The notes beneath the pieces are model-generated. The model saw nothing but the letters and a program-made list of their open reading frames with translations. It made no database searches and was not told the DNA's origin. Below are positions 53,188-61,971 of a DNA stretch of 64,000 nucleotides, piece by piece (the stretch's first letter is position 1; the number at the start of each line of letters is the position of its first letter). Both the position numbers and the translations under genes were made by a program. The stretch comes from Hypericibacter sp049323455 (GTDB taxonomy: Bacteria; Pseudomonadota; Alphaproteobacteria; Dongiales; Dongiaceae): NCBI GenBank assembly GCA_049323455.1, contig JBMONF010000029.1, forward strand, positions 16,982 through 80,981. Reading direction: 5' to 3'.

Positions 53188-53285
53188 CACCCCCCTCCCT
53201 GACCCTCCCCCGCAAGGGGGGAGGGATATGAGGTCTCGATAAATTCTCCCTCCCCCTCGACGGGGGAGGGTTGGGGTGGGGGTGG
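53188..53285 (-). repeat. Intergenic copy of the repeat found inside the oxoprolinase gene
   Basis: Reverse-complement version of 46196-46286, about 98 bp. Its right end, CCCTCCCCCTCGACGGGGGA and onward, matches the reverse complement of the coding copy with one mismatch in 38 bases. It lies 58 bases upstream of the TSUP gene start. Confidence 0.9.
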
Positions 53286-53342
53286 GCCGCGCACGAACGA
53301 TCGCCGCAAGACGCCCCGTATCAACGCGTTCGCGGTGCCGGC

Positions 53343-54125
53343 TTGTTGCAGCAGTTCATCGACCTCGTCGGGTCGCTCGGGATCCTCGGCACCGGCTTCG
53401 TGCTCCTGGTCGCCTTCCTGGCCGGCATCCTGCGCGGCTATACCGGCTTCGGCTTCGCGCTGGCGGCCGTGCCGGCGCTCACCCTGATCCTCGATCCCGC
53501 CGACATCGTGCCGGCCATCACGATCATCGCGCTCCTTGGCGGGATGCAGCTCCTCTTCAGGGTGTGGCGCCAGGCGGACTGGCATTCGACCTGGCTGCTG
53601 CTCGCGGGCGCCATCGCCGGCTTGCCGCTCGGCATCGCCATGCTGCGCTGGCTGCCGGCCGATCTCATGCGCGCCTTCATCGGTCTGATCGTGCTGGGTG
53701 CGGTGCTGCTGCTGTGGCGGGGCCTCACGATCAGCCATGCGCCCTCCAAGGCGATGCGACTGGGCTTGGGCGCGATCTCGGGGCTCCTCAACGGCTCGAC
53801 CTCGATGGGCGGGCCGCCGGTCATCATCTTCTTCCTGGCCTCGCCGGCGGGAGCGGCCGCCGGCCGCGCCTCGCTCCTGATCTATTTCTTCTTCCTGTCG
53901 CTGGCCACGCTCGGCAGCACCGCCGTGGGCGGGCTGCTGACACTCCGGGCGGTGCTGCTGAGCCTCCTGATGCTGCCCGCCATGTCGCTCGGCAACGGCG
54001 TCGGCGATCGGCTGTTCGTCAAGTCCTCGGCCCAGACCTACCGCCGCGTGGCGCTGGTCTTTCTCGCCGCCGTCGCCGCGATCGCCGTCGCCCGCGCGCT
54101 CTACGGATTAATTGCGAGTGCATAG
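53343..54125 (+). CDS. TSUP-family permease, possible sulfite exporter
   Basis: About 260 residues with eight hydrophobic segments in two halves. The family signatures are GILRGYTGFGFALAAVPAL in the first half and GLLNGSTSMGGPPVIIFFLA in the second (the GxxxGxxG and G-x-PP motifs of TauE/SafE). Known members export sulfite or sulfoacetate after sulfonate breakdown. The context supports this: next to it are ackA, xsc and a TauR regulator. The start is uncertain. TTG 53343 is used because the only farther in-frame starts fall within the repeat; TTG 53346 is an alternative. It is convergent with ackA across another palindrome. Confidence 0.8.
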   Translation: MLQQFIDLVGSLGILGTGFVLLVAFLAGILRGYTGFGFALAAVPALTLILDPADIVPAITIIALLGGMQLLFRVWRQADWHSTWLLLAGAIAGLPLGIAMLRWLPADLMRAFIGLIVLGAVLLLWRGLTISHAPSKAMRLGLGAISGLLNGSTSMGGPPVIIFFLASPAGAAAGRASLLIYFFFLSLATLGSTAVGGLLTLRAVLLSLLMLPAMSLGNGVGDRLFVKSSAQTYRRVALVFLAAVAAIAVARALYGLIASA

Positions 54126-54145
54126 CTGCGGCGCCAAGAATCGAA

Positions 54146-54226
54146 CCTCGTGCTGAGCTTGTCGAAGCATGAGGTTCGAGAGCCGCGCGTCGGCGCTCGT
54201 CCTTCGACAGGCTCAGGACGAGGGCG
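54146..54226. repeat. Intergenic palindromic repeats, CTTGTCGAAG type
   Basis: Two adjacent elements: CCTCGTGCT...AGCATGAGG around 54146-54175, and CTCGTCCTTCGACAGGCTCAGGACGAG at the right end. This is a common dispersed alphaproteobacterial repeat and also occurs at 55444-55482. It sits between the convergent TSUP and ackA genes. Confidence 0.75.
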
Positions 54227-54228
54227 TT

Positions 54229-55434
54229 TTATAGCCCCAGCAGCCGCCGGGTGTGGCGTGCGATCACCAGCTCCTCGTCGGTCGGCACCACATAGGCCGC
54301 CATGCGCGAGCCGGGCCGGCTGATGAGGGGGCCGCCCTTGGCGTTGGCCGCCTCGTCGAGATCGAGCCCGAGCCAGGCGAGATCGCGGCAGACCCGCGCG
54401 CGGACGGGCGCGGCGTTCTCGCCGATACCGCCGGTGAAGGCGAAGGCGTCGAGCCCGCCCATGGCGGCGGCCAGCGAGCCCGCGTGGCGGACGATCGCAT
54501 AGCAATATTGCTCGATTGCGGCCTGCGCGCGCGGATCGGGGCTCTCGAGCAGGGTTCTCATGTCGGCGCTGAGGCCCGAGAGGCCGAGCAGGCCGCATTT
54601 GTTGTAGAGCAGGTCCTCGAGCGCCGCGAGCCCCATGCCCTCGGTGCGCATGAGATGCAGGATCGCGCCCGGATCGAGGCTGCCGATACGCGTGCCCATC
54701 ACGAGCCCGTCGAGGGTCGAGAAGCCCATGGTGGTGGCGCAGCTCCGGCCGTCCTTGACCGCCGCCATGCTGGCGCCATTGCCGAGATGGGCGATGACGA
54801 GGTGTCGCGGCAGATCGCCGTCGCGAAGGGCCGCGATGCGCTCCGTGACGTACTCGTAGGAGAGGCCGTGGAAGCCGTAGCGCCTGAGACCCTTCGCCTC
54901 GAGCGCCGGCGGCAGTCCCAGCCGGCGTGCCGGCTCGGGCATGGTGGCGTGGAAGGCGGTGTCGAAGCAGGCCACCTGCGGCAGGTCTGGCTGCTGGCGC
55001 AGGAGAGCCCGGATCGCCGCGACATTGTGCGGCTGATGATGCGGCGCCAGCGGCTCCAGCGCCGCCAGCGCATCGAGGATCTCGGGCGTGATGCGGACGG
55101 GGCCCGAGAACCGGCTGCCGCCATGGACCACGCGATGGCCGGCGCCGGCAATGACGTCGGCGAGACCGCGCCGCGCGAGCCATTCCGGCAACAGCAGCAG
55201 CGCGTCGGCATGGGAGTGCAGGGCGGCCAGCTCGGCCGGCGCAGGTGGTTCGAGCGCCGCGGCATCGATCGACGAAGCGGCGGCTGACTTGGCGGAAAAC
55301 GTAAGCGTGCGGCCGATGCCGGCGAACTGGCCGCGCGCGAGCGCCGTCGGCTCGCTGTCGCCCAGCGCATAGAGCGCGAACTTCAGGCTCGAGGAGCCTG
55401 CATTGATGACGAGGAGGCGACCTTCGGCGCTCAT
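54229..55434 (-). CDS. ackA: Acetate kinase
   Basis: 401 residues. AckA interconverts acetyl phosphate plus ADP with acetate plus ATP. Seen: LVINAGSSSLKFALY at the N-terminus (signature 1, about 8-22), HRVVHGGSRFSGPVRI, ACFDTAFHATMP, RRYGFHGLSYEYV (signature 2), HLGNGASMAAVKDGRS, STLDGLVMGTRIGSLDPG, FTGGIGENAAPVR. It neighbours xsc, whose product is acetyl phosphate, so it may recover ATP from sulfoacetaldehyde; most known xsc clusters use phosphotransacetylase instead. Upstream is a 13-bp perfect palindrome in the leader. Confidence 0.95.
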   Translation of the reverse strand: MSAEGRLLVINAGSSSLKFALYALGDSEPTALARGQFAGIGRTLTFSAKSAAASSIDAAALEPPAPAELAALHSHADALLLLPEWLARRGLADVIAGAGHRVVHGGSRFSGPVRITPEILDALAALEPLAPHHQPHNVAAIRALLRQQPDLPQVACFDTAFHATMPEPARRLGLPPALEAKGLRRYGFHGLSYEYVTERIAALRDGDLPRHLVIAHLGNGASMAAVKDGRSCATTMGFSTLDGLVMGTRIGSLDPGAILHLMRTEGMGLAALEDLLYNKCGLLGLSGLSADMRTLLESPDPRAQAAIEQYCYAIVRHAGSLAAAMGGLDAFAFTGGIGENAAPVRARVCRDLAWLGLDLDEAANAKGGPLISRPGSRMAAYVVPTDEELVIARHTRRLLGL

Positions 55435-55443
55435 GCGTAGGAT

Positions 55444-55482
55444 AAGCTCCTCGTCCTGAGCTTGTCGAAGGACGAGGAGCTT
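55444..55482. repeat. 13-bp perfect hairpin in the ackA leader (repeat)
   Basis: AAGCTCCTCGTCC (55444-55456) with GGACGAGGAGCTT (55470-55482), a 13-nt loop. Its left arm lies 10 bases upstream of the ackA ATG on the minus strand, so if transcribed it could affect ribosome access. Same family as 54146-54226. Confidence 0.8.
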
Positions 55483-55592
55483 GTCAGCCGGTCAACCATG
55501 TGAAAAAGGCGATGGCCCCGATTGCACAGCTCTTCGCGACACGGCCTCTCCTCCCGCCTTCGCGAAGCCCGCTTCGGTGGGCTGTTGCAAAT

Positions 55593-55614
55593 CGCTGATC
55601 CAAAAGGATCAGCG
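55593..55614 (-). terminator. Hairpin downstream of xsc
   Basis: CGCTGATCC (55593-55601) and GGATCAGCG (55606-55614) form a perfect 9-bp stem with a 4-nt loop, about 63 bases after the xsc stop on the minus strand. Only ATTT follows, so it is a weak terminator candidate. Confidence 0.4.
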
Positions 55615-55677
55615 GGCGAAGCAAGGTCGACAGGCTCAAGATGAGGCCGTTGCACGCAACATCGGGACGAGCTCTCT

Positions 55678-57396
55678 TTACGCCACGGAGAGAGCCTTGT
55701 ACTTGTCCAAGAGACGCACGGGCTTCTTGAGCGCGTCGCGGCGGAAAGGATCGCCCAGCTCCTGCGTCACCATCAGCTCGAGCACGGTCGGCTTGTTCGA
55801 GGCGATCGCGGTCTTGAGCGCATCGCCGACCTGGCCGGGCCCATCGACCTTGATGCCTTCCGCCCCCATCGCCTTGGCGATGGCGGCGAAGCTCGGATTC
55901 TTCAGGTTGGTGCCGACATAGCGGTCGGCGAAGAAATCGATCTGGTTTTTCTTCTCGGCACCCCACTGGCCGTTGTTGAAGACGACGGCCACGGCCGGAA
56001 TGTTCTCGCGCACGCAGGTGAGCGTCTCCTGCAGGCTCATGCCCCAGGCTCCGTCGCCGACATAGGCCACCGCCGGGCGGTCGGGTGCTGCGACCTTGGC
56101 GCCGATCGCGGTCGGATAGGCGTAGCCGCAATTGCCGAAGCTCATGGCGGCGAAGAAGCTCCGGGGCTTCTCGAAGCGCAGGTAGCTGTTCGAGACCGAG
56201 CAGATGTTGCCGATGTCGGTCGTGACCATCGCGTTCTTCGGCATCGCCTTCTCGAGCTCGCGCAAGGCCCGGCGGGGTGCTATCGGCGAGCCGTCGGCCT
56301 GGCCCCAGCTGTTGAGCTCGGCCTCCCAGGCGTCCTTCTGCTTCTTGAGCTCGGTCATGCGCGCGTCCTTGTTGGCGTGCGCGGCGACCTTGCGATTGCC
56401 CTGCTGCAGGCGCTTCAGCATGTCGGCTGCGGCCGGCTTGGCGTCGCCGGCGACGCCGACGCTGATGGGCTTCACCAGCCCCAGCATGCGCGGGTTGCTG
56501 TCGACCTGGATGATTTTGGCGGTCTTGGGCCAATAGTCGATCCCGTGCTGCGGCAGGGTGCCGAACGGCCCGAGCCGGGTGCCGAGCGCCAGCACCACGT
56601 CGGCCTGGGCGATGAGCTTCATCGCCGCCTTGGAGCCCTGATAGCCCAAGGGCCCGCACATGAGGGGATGGCTCGCCGGGAAGGCGTCGTTGTGGAGGTA
56701 GGAGGTCACGACCGGCGCCGAGAGATATTCGGCCAGCGCCACCGCCTCGGCCTGGCCGTCCGACATGATCACCCCGCCGCCGGCGACGATGACGGGGAAT
56801 TTTGCCTCGGCCAGCAGGCTCGCCGCCGCCTCGAGGCTCTGCTCGCCGCCGGCCGAGCGCTCGATGCGGATCGGCTTCGGGACGGTGACATCCACCTCGC
56901 CATAGAACATGTCGCGCGGGACGTTGAGCTGGGTGGGCCCGCGCTCCAGAAGCGCATAATCGAAGCAGCGCGAGGTCAGCTCCGCGAAGCGATCCTGGCG
57001 CGAGACATGGGCCTGGAACTTGGTGATCTTGGAGAAGATCGGGAGCTGCTCGGTCTCCTGGAAGCCACCGAGGCCGATAGTGTTGGATCCGGTCTCGGGC
57101 GTGATGACCACGACCGGCGAATGGGCCCAGTAGGCCGCGGCCACGGCCGTCACGAAATTGGTGATGCCGGGACCGTTCTGCGCGATGCACACACCCTGCT
57201 TGTTGAGAACGCGCGAATAGCCGTCGGCCATGTGCGCGGCCCCCTGCTCGTGGGCGACCGAGATGAAACGGATGCCGGCGGCGGGAAAGAGGTCGAGCGC
57301 GTCCATATAGGCCGAGCCGACGATACCGAACACGTCCTTCACGCCGTGGGCGACGAGCGTCTCGACGAAGGCTTCGCTGGCGGACATGCGGGTCAT
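55678..57396 (-). CDS. xsc: Sulfoacetaldehyde acetyltransferase
   Basis: 572 residues, thiamine-diphosphate enzyme that converts sulfoacetaldehyde plus phosphate to acetyl phosphate and sulfite, the central step in taurine and other C2-sulfonate breakdown. Seen: N-terminal Pyr domain MSASEAFVETLVAHGVKDVF, VAHEQGAAHMADGYSR with the catalytic Glu, NGPGITNFVTAVAAAYWAHS, TPETGSNTIGLGGFQETEQL; middle domain VIVAGGGVIMSDGQAE; C-terminal PP domain TDIGNICSVSNSYL and GDGAWGMSLQETL followed by VVFNNGQWGAEKKNQ, the GDG...NN site for ThDP/Mg. ATG 57396 follows GAGG. The upstream gap holds a repeat and then tauR on the same strand. No pta is present nearby. Confidence 0.93.
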   Translation of the reverse strand: MTRMSASEAFVETLVAHGVKDVFGIVGSAYMDALDLFPAAGIRFISVAHEQGAAHMADGYSRVLNKQGVCIAQNGPGITNFVTAVAAAYWAHSPVVVITPETGSNTIGLGGFQETEQLPIFSKITKFQAHVSRQDRFAELTSRCFDYALLERGPTQLNVPRDMFYGEVDVTVPKPIRIERSAGGEQSLEAAASLLAEAKFPVIVAGGGVIMSDGQAEAVALAEYLSAPVVTSYLHNDAFPASHPLMCGPLGYQGSKAAMKLIAQADVVLALGTRLGPFGTLPQHGIDYWPKTAKIIQVDSNPRMLGLVKPISVGVAGDAKPAAADMLKRLQQGNRKVAAHANKDARMTELKKQKDAWEAELNSWGQADGSPIAPRRALRELEKAMPKNAMVTTDIGNICSVSNSYLRFEKPRSFFAAMSFGNCGYAYPTAIGAKVAAPDRPAVAYVGDGAWGMSLQETLTCVRENIPAVAVVFNNGQWGAEKKNQIDFFADRYVGTNLKNPSFAAIAKAMGAEGIKVDGPGQVGDALKTAIASNKPTVLELMVTQELGDPFRRDALKKPVRLLDKYKALSVA

Positions 57397-57699
57397 GGGT
57401 CTTGCCTCATCGGGTGGTTGGGTGGAGAAGGTCGGAGCCCTGCAGCAATTTCCGTTCGAGTTGAACATTCCATCGTCGCCCCTGCGAAAGCAGGGGCCCA
57501 GGGCGACTGCACGTCGCTTCCCCCTGGGTCCCCGCTTTCGCGGGGACGACGGAAGGAAGCGATTCAAGCCGAGCGAAACCCGCAGCAGCGCTGCTTCGCG
57601 AGCAGCGACGGACCTTCGGCTTCTGGCCCTGTCTTTACGCCGGCGAGCCGGCTCAAGGCTAGGGCCAGAGCACTCCATTTCCCGGTGCCAGCCCGCGTC
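57397..57699. repeat. Gap between tauR and xsc with palindromic repeat
   Basis: About 300 bases without a gene. At about 57474-57552 is a composite palindrome: CCCCTGCGAAAGCAGGGG and GTCCCCGCTTTCGCGGGGAC hairpins joined by a CAGGG/CCCTG pairing. No clear -35/-10 pair for xsc was found, and no copy of a taurine-regulator box was recognised. Confidence 0.6.
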
Positions 57700-59202
57700 T
57701 CAAGTCGCGGCAAGCTGCCGGCGAAGGATTTCGCCCAGAAGCTTCAAGCCCGGCTCGATCTTCTCCACGGGAATCGAGGAGAATCCCAGCCGGAAGAAGT
57801 TGCGCGGCGCACCTTCGGCGCGAAGGAAATGCCAGTCGCCGCGCTCGATCAGGATGCCTTGCTGCGCGGCCGCGGCCTCGAGCGCTCGCGCATCGAGCCC
57901 TGCCGGGCCTTCGATCCAATAAGCGGTGCCGCCCTGGGTCGGTTGCCAGCGGCATTCGGGCAGATGCTTGGCGAGCGCCTCGCCCATGGCCTTCCAGCGC
58001 TCCTTGAAGGTGTGGCTCAGGCGGCGCATGAGCGCGTCATGATGGCCGTCGGCGAGGAAGAGCGCGACAGTGCGCTGATTGTTGGCCGGGGGATGGCGCA
58101 GCATCAGGCGCCTCAGCGCGCGGGCCTCTCCGATGAAGCGCGCAGGTCCCACCATGTAGCCGAGACGCAGGCCCGGAGCGAGCGTCTTCGACAGGCTCGC
58201 CACGAAGATCACGCGGCCCGCGCGGTCGAGCGACTTCAGCGCCGGCGACGGCGTGCCCAGATGGTTGATCTCGCTCTCGTAGTCGTCCTCGACCACGACC
58301 AGGTCATGGCGCGCCGCCGCCTCCAGGAGGGCGCGCCGGCGCGCCAGCGACAAGGTGGCGGTGGTCGGGAACTGATGGCTCGGCGTGACATAGATGTAAT
58401 CGCAACCGGCAAGCGCCTCGCTCACCACCACGCCCTCGCGGTCGACCGCCAGCGGGCTCACCCTGTCGGTGCGCAGGCTGAAGATGTTGCGCGCATCGGC
58501 ATAGCCCGGATCCTCGATGCCGACGCGAACGCCGGCGTCCACCAGGAGGCTCGCGATCAGGTAGAGCGCCTGTTGCGCGCCGACCGTGACCAGGATCTCG
58601 TCGTTGCCGACGCGCACGCCGCGCCGCGGCAGGAGGCGCGTGCGGATCTGCTCGATCAGCAGCGGGTCGTCGTCGGTGAAGAGGTCGCGCGACCACTCGC
58701 GGACCGCGGCCCGGCCCAGCGCCTGTCGCGAGCAATCGCGCCAGGCGGCGATCGGAAAATGGCCCGGATCCACCTGTCCGTAGATAAAGGGATAGGGATA
58801 GTCCTGCCAATTGCGCGGCTTCTCGATGTTGCGCTGCACCGAAGGGCGGACACGAAAGTGCCCGGCCCAGTCGACGGCGCCCGCTGTCCCGGCCGAGTCC
58901 GATCCAGCGTCGCTGGCCCTTGGGCGGGGCGCCGCGGCGACGCGCCCGGCCAGCACGTCCGGCGCAACGAAATAACCGCTGCGCTGGCGGGCGACGAGAA
59001 AGCCTTCCTCCACAAGGTCCTGGTATGCGAGTGCGACGGTGTTGCGGGCGACGTTCAGCGTTTGCGCCATCTTGCGGCAGGAGGGCAACGGGCTGCCGAC
59101 CGGGATCTGGCCGTCCAGGATGGCATCCACCAGCATCCGGCGCAGCTGCGCCTGCAAGGTGCTCTTGCCGTCGGGCTCGAGATGGAAGAGTTGGTCCCGC
59201 AT
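57700..59202 (-). CDS. tauR: TauR-like MocR-family regulator of sulfonate genes
   Basis: 500 residues. Residues 8-80 form a GntR winged helix (LQAQLRRMLVDAILDGQIPV, PLPSCRKMAQTLNVARNTVA, YQDLVEEGFLV). Residues 130-495 form an aminotransferase-like domain: YPYPFIYGQVDPGHFP, EILVTVGAQQALYLIA, DYIYVTPSHQFPTTATLSLA, VVVEDDYESEINH and the PLP lysine in SLSKTLAPGLRLGYM (Lys339). TauR is the MocR protein that activates taurine genes in Rhodobacter and relatives; the neighbouring xsc supports that call over a generic MocR. It is divergent from the ABC transporter starting at 59436, suggesting that TauR also controls it. Confidence 0.85.
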   Translation of the reverse strand: MRDQLFHLEPDGKSTLQAQLRRMLVDAILDGQIPVGSPLPSCRKMAQTLNVARNTVALAYQDLVEEGFLVARQRSGYFVAPDVLAGRVAAAPRPRASDAGSDSAGTAGAVDWAGHFRVRPSVQRNIEKPRNWQDYPYPFIYGQVDPGHFPIAAWRDCSRQALGRAAVREWSRDLFTDDDPLLIEQIRTRLLPRRGVRVGNDEILVTVGAQQALYLIASLLVDAGVRVGIEDPGYADARNIFSLRTDRVSPLAVDREGVVVSEALAGCDYIYVTPSHQFPTTATLSLARRRALLEAAARHDLVVVEDDYESEINHLGTPSPALKSLDRAGRVIFVASLSKTLAPGLRLGYMVGPARFIGEARALRRLMLRHPPANNQRTVALFLADGHHDALMRRLSHTFKERWKAMGEALAKHLPECRWQPTQGGTAYWIEGPAGLDARALEAAAAQQGILIERGDWHFLRAEGAPRNFFRLGFSSIPVEKIEPGLKLLGEILRRQLAAT

Positions 59203-59435
59203 TTACTTTCGGATCCGGGCCGCCGCGACATGGCCCGGCAAAAACGCCTTGACTGGCTCTATTTCACTAGTTGATTGTAACATTAGGATCAATTGGCGAA
59301 GAATCCCCAGCCTGTCGGCCGATTTCGGCCCCGGGCGCCGGTCACGCGGATGTCATCAATCCGACAAGGGCCGGCGCTAGAAGAAGCAGTCCCCGGGGCG
59401 GTTTCGAACGACGGACGCGACACAAGGGGACGCGC
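59203..59435. promoter_or_regulatory. Divergent tauR / ABC transporter control region
   Basis: 233 bases. Around 59245-59295 the sequence becomes AT-rich and holds TTGAT (59271-59275) and ATCAA (59288-59292), an inverted repeat with 12 bases between, and a TTGACT at about 59249-59254. These could be regulator or promoter sites. I found no convincing match to the TauR box reported for Rhodobacter. Confidence 0.35.
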
Positions 59436-60641
59436 ATGAAGGCTTCACATCACCAAGACAGGGAGCAACAGATGACTGGGAAGAAACCGGCTTCGCCGGC
59501 TGCACTGACGCTGGGCGCCGCCAAGCGCTTCGGCCGCCGCACGATGCTGAAGTACGCTGCCGCGGCGGGAGCCGTGACGGCGGTCGGCCCATGGCTCGTT
59601 AAGGATGCGTTCTCGTCCTCGGGTGAACTCAGCCTCCTCAATTGGTCGGACGAGATTCCTGATCCGGTGGTCCCGAACTTCGAGAAGAAGACCGGCATCA
59701 AGGTGACCTCGACGCCGTTCTCGCAGAACGAGGAGCAGATCAACAAGCTGCAGGCGACCGGCGGCGAAGGCTTCGACCTGTGCCAGCCGACGCGCGACCG
59801 CCAGCCGCAGTTCTTCGATCTCGATCTGGTGCAACCGCTAGACACCGCGAAGCTGACGAATTTCGGCAATCTCAACAAGTCCTTCCAGGATGGCACCAAG
59901 CTGTGGGAATGGGACGGCAAGCTGCACTGGGTGCCGCATGTCTGGGGTAGCGAGGCGATTTCCTGGCGCACGGACAAGACGACACTGGAGTACAAGACCC
60001 TCAGCTACGGCACGATGTGGGAGGACCAGTACAAGAGTGGCGTCCAGGGTCGTCCGCACTCGATGCTGCTCGGCATCGGCCTGTGGTGGGATCATACCGG
60101 CAAGCTTCCTTCCAACCGGATGCTCGACGCCTTCAAGGACGAGGAGACGTTCCGCAAGATCTACGATCAGATCATCAAGTTCGCCGTCGAGCACAAGCCC
60201 TGGATCAAGCAGTTCTGGGACAGCGCCGACAACACCAAGTCGGGCCTGATGGAGAACGGCGTGATCATCGGCCAGACCTGGGACGGCCCGGCGCTGAGCC
60301 TCAAGAAGGAGGGCAAGCCGGTGAGCTATATGGCGCCGCAGGAAGGTGCCATCGCCTGGACCGACGGCTGGGCCATGACGAAGGGTGCCAAGAACATCGA
60401 GCAGGCCTACGAGTGGATCAACTATGTCCACACGCCGGAAGCGGCCGCCGCCGCTGCGGAAGGCTCGGGGTACAACCCGGTCGTCAAGGGCGCGGACAAC
60501 CTGCTCTCGGCCGAGGCCAAGAAGCTGTTCCAGGAAGCCTATCCGGAAAACGCGGTGGACCTGCTGTGGGACCGCCCGCCGGAGAGCTCGTGGCTGGGCG
60601 ACCTGAAGCTGGAATACGCCGAGAAATTCAAGGCAGCCTGA
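59436..60641 (+). CDS. ABC transporter substrate-binding protein, polyamine type (PotD-like)
   Basis: 401 residues. Family 1 extracellular solute-binding protein, PotD/PotF group. N-terminus has a twin-arginine-like signal: GRRTMLKYAAAAGAVTAVG (RR-x-x-L-K then a hydrophobic core), so it may be exported folded by Tat. The mature part has LSLLNWSDEIPDPVVPNFEK then KTGIKV, the usual start of polyamine-binding proteins, then WVPHVWGSEAISWRT, GLWWDHTGKLPSN, and GAIAWTDGWAMTKGAKNIEQ. Ligand: the family binds spermidine or putrescine, but the context (tauR, xsc) suggests a taurine-related amine. ATG 59436 has AAGGGG upstream; ATG 59472 (MTGKKP) is equally good. Confidence 0.88.
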   Translation: MKASHHQDREQQMTGKKPASPAALTLGAAKRFGRRTMLKYAAAAGAVTAVGPWLVKDAFSSSGELSLLNWSDEIPDPVVPNFEKKTGIKVTSTPFSQNEEQINKLQATGGEGFDLCQPTRDRQPQFFDLDLVQPLDTAKLTNFGNLNKSFQDGTKLWEWDGKLHWVPHVWGSEAISWRTDKTTLEYKTLSYGTMWEDQYKSGVQGRPHSMLLGIGLWWDHTGKLPSNRMLDAFKDEETFRKIYDQIIKFAVEHKPWIKQFWDSADNTKSGLMENGVIIGQTWDGPALSLKKEGKPVSYMAPQEGAIAWTDGWAMTKGAKNIEQAYEWINYVHTPEAAAAAAEGSGYNPVVKGADNLLSAEAKKLFQEAYPENAVDLLWDRPPESSWLGDLKLEYAEKFKAA

Positions 60642-60668
60642 TCGTTCGAGCGATCCGGAAGAATGCGA

Positions 60669-60694
60669 CATCCCGGCCCGAGCGGGCCGGGATG
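60669..60694 (+). terminator. Perfect hairpin between binding-protein and ATPase genes
   Basis: CATCCCGGCCC (60669-60679) and GGGCCGGGATG (60684-60694), an 11-bp perfect stem with a 4-nt loop and no T-run. In ABC operons such a hairpin after the binding-protein gene often protects its mRNA and lowers downstream expression. Confidence 0.55.
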
Positions 60695-60885
60695 CCTGCA
60701 TTGGGCTCCCGGATTCGGGGCCGGCGGCCGGCGCCCTGCCGTAGAACGCCTTCGCGAAAGGGCGCACCGACGTTTCCGGCATATGCGGGCCGTTTGTGGC
60801 GACGAGTGAGCGACCCGTTCGCGCCGGAATCCCCGTTGTCGGATTTCGGCGAGGGAACGCTGGGCTAGGGGGAAGTTGTTTTTCG

Positions 60886-61971
60886 ATGAGTGCAGACGTC
60901 GAGCTCGATCACGTTACCGTCCGCTTCGGCAGCTTCACCGCGGTCAAGAGCGCGACCCTCAAGATCAACAACGGCGAGTTCTTCAGCTTCCTTGGGCCAT
61001 CGGGCTGCGGCAAGACGACGATCCTGCGCACGATCTCGGGCTTTCTCGAACCGTCCGAGGGCGCGGTGCGCATCGGCGGGAAGGACATGCGCGGCATCGG
61101 TCCGAACAAGCGTCCGACCGCCCTCATCTTCCAGAACCTGGCGCTGTTCCCGCTCATGACCGTGGCCGAGAACATCGCCTACGGCCTCAGGGTGCGCGGC
61201 GCCTCCAAGGCCGAGCAGCGCGGTCGCGCCGAAGAGCTCCTTTCCCTGATCGCGCTGCCGGGCCAGGCCGACAAGAAGGTCAACGAGCTTTCCGGCGGTC
61301 AGCGGCAGCGCGTCGCTATCGCCCGGGCGCTGGCGGTCGAGCCGCAGGTGCTCCTGCTCGACGAGCCGCTCTCGGCCCTCGATCTCAAGCTGCGCCAGCA
61401 CATGCGCAACGAACTCAGAAGCATTCAGCGGCGCGTCGGCATCACCTTCATCTATATTACGCACGATCAGGGCGAAGCGCTCACCATGTCGGACCGCATC
61501 GCCGTCATGAACGAGGGCGTGATCGAGCAGGTCGGCGACGGCAAGAGCGTCTATGACAGCCCGGCTACCAGCTTCGTCGCGTCTTTCGTCGGCGAGAACA
61601 ATCCGTTCGCCGGCAAGGTGGCGGCAATCGAGAACGGAGAGGCCCTGATCGACACGCCGGTGGGCCGCTTGCGCGGGCGCAAGGGCGAGGGCGTCAGGGC
61701 CGGCGAGGAGGCCATCCTGTTCGTCCGGCCGGAGGCATTCAAGCTCGGCGTCGGCGCTGCCGAGACCACCCTGAAGGCGCCGGTGCTCAACGTGGCCTTC
61801 GAGGGCAATGTGAGCCACATCTTTCTCAAGGGACCGGCGAGAAAGGAGATCGTGGTCACGCTCGGACGCAGCGAGTCGCAACGCATGCCGGCCCAGGGGG
61901 AGACCGCGAGCATCCATTACGACCGGCAGGCCGGCCTGGTGCTGTCGGCAGGAAAACTCGCCAGTGATTGA
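60886..61971 (+). CDS. ABC transporter ATP-binding protein, polyamine type (PotA-like)
   Basis: 361 residues. Nucleotide-binding subunit of the importer. Seen: Walker A GPSGCGKTTILRT (about 38-50), Q-loop IFQNLALFPLMTVAENIAYG, signature LSGGQRQRVAIARAL, Walker B VLLLDEPLSALDLKLR, switch His in YITHDQGEALTM. The C-terminal TOBE domain (about 240-361) has FVRPEAFKLG. It lies 244 bases after the binding-protein gene and overlaps the next permease gene by eight bases. Start ATG 60886 (MSADVELDHVTVRFG); AGGGGG lies a little far upstream. The open extension to 60796 has no domain. Confidence 0.93.
   Translation: MSADVELDHVTVRFGSFTAVKSATLKINNGEFFSFLGPSGCGKTTILRTISGFLEPSEGAVRIGGKDMRGIGPNKRPTALIFQNLALFPLMTVAENIAYGLRVRGASKAEQRGRAEELLSLIALPGQADKKVNELSGGQRQRVAIARALAVEPQVLLLDEPLSALDLKLRQHMRNELRSIQRRVGITFIYITHDQGEALTMSDRIAVMNEGVIEQVGDGKSVYDSPATSFVASFVGENNPFAGKVAAIENGEALIDTPVGRLRGRKGEGVRAGEEAILFVRPEAFKLGVGAAETTLKAPVLNVAFEGNVSHIFLKGPARKEIVVTLGRSESQRMPAQGETASIHYDRQAGLVLSAGKLASD

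Noticed and set aside
44361..57552. CRISPR array from the multiple repeats
   Set aside because: Repeats are of several types, unevenly spaced and separated by genes; no regular spacers and no cas genes.
59203..59435. Canonical TauR binding boxes
   Set aside because: Only weak partial matches to the reported Rhodobacter motif; not enough to call.
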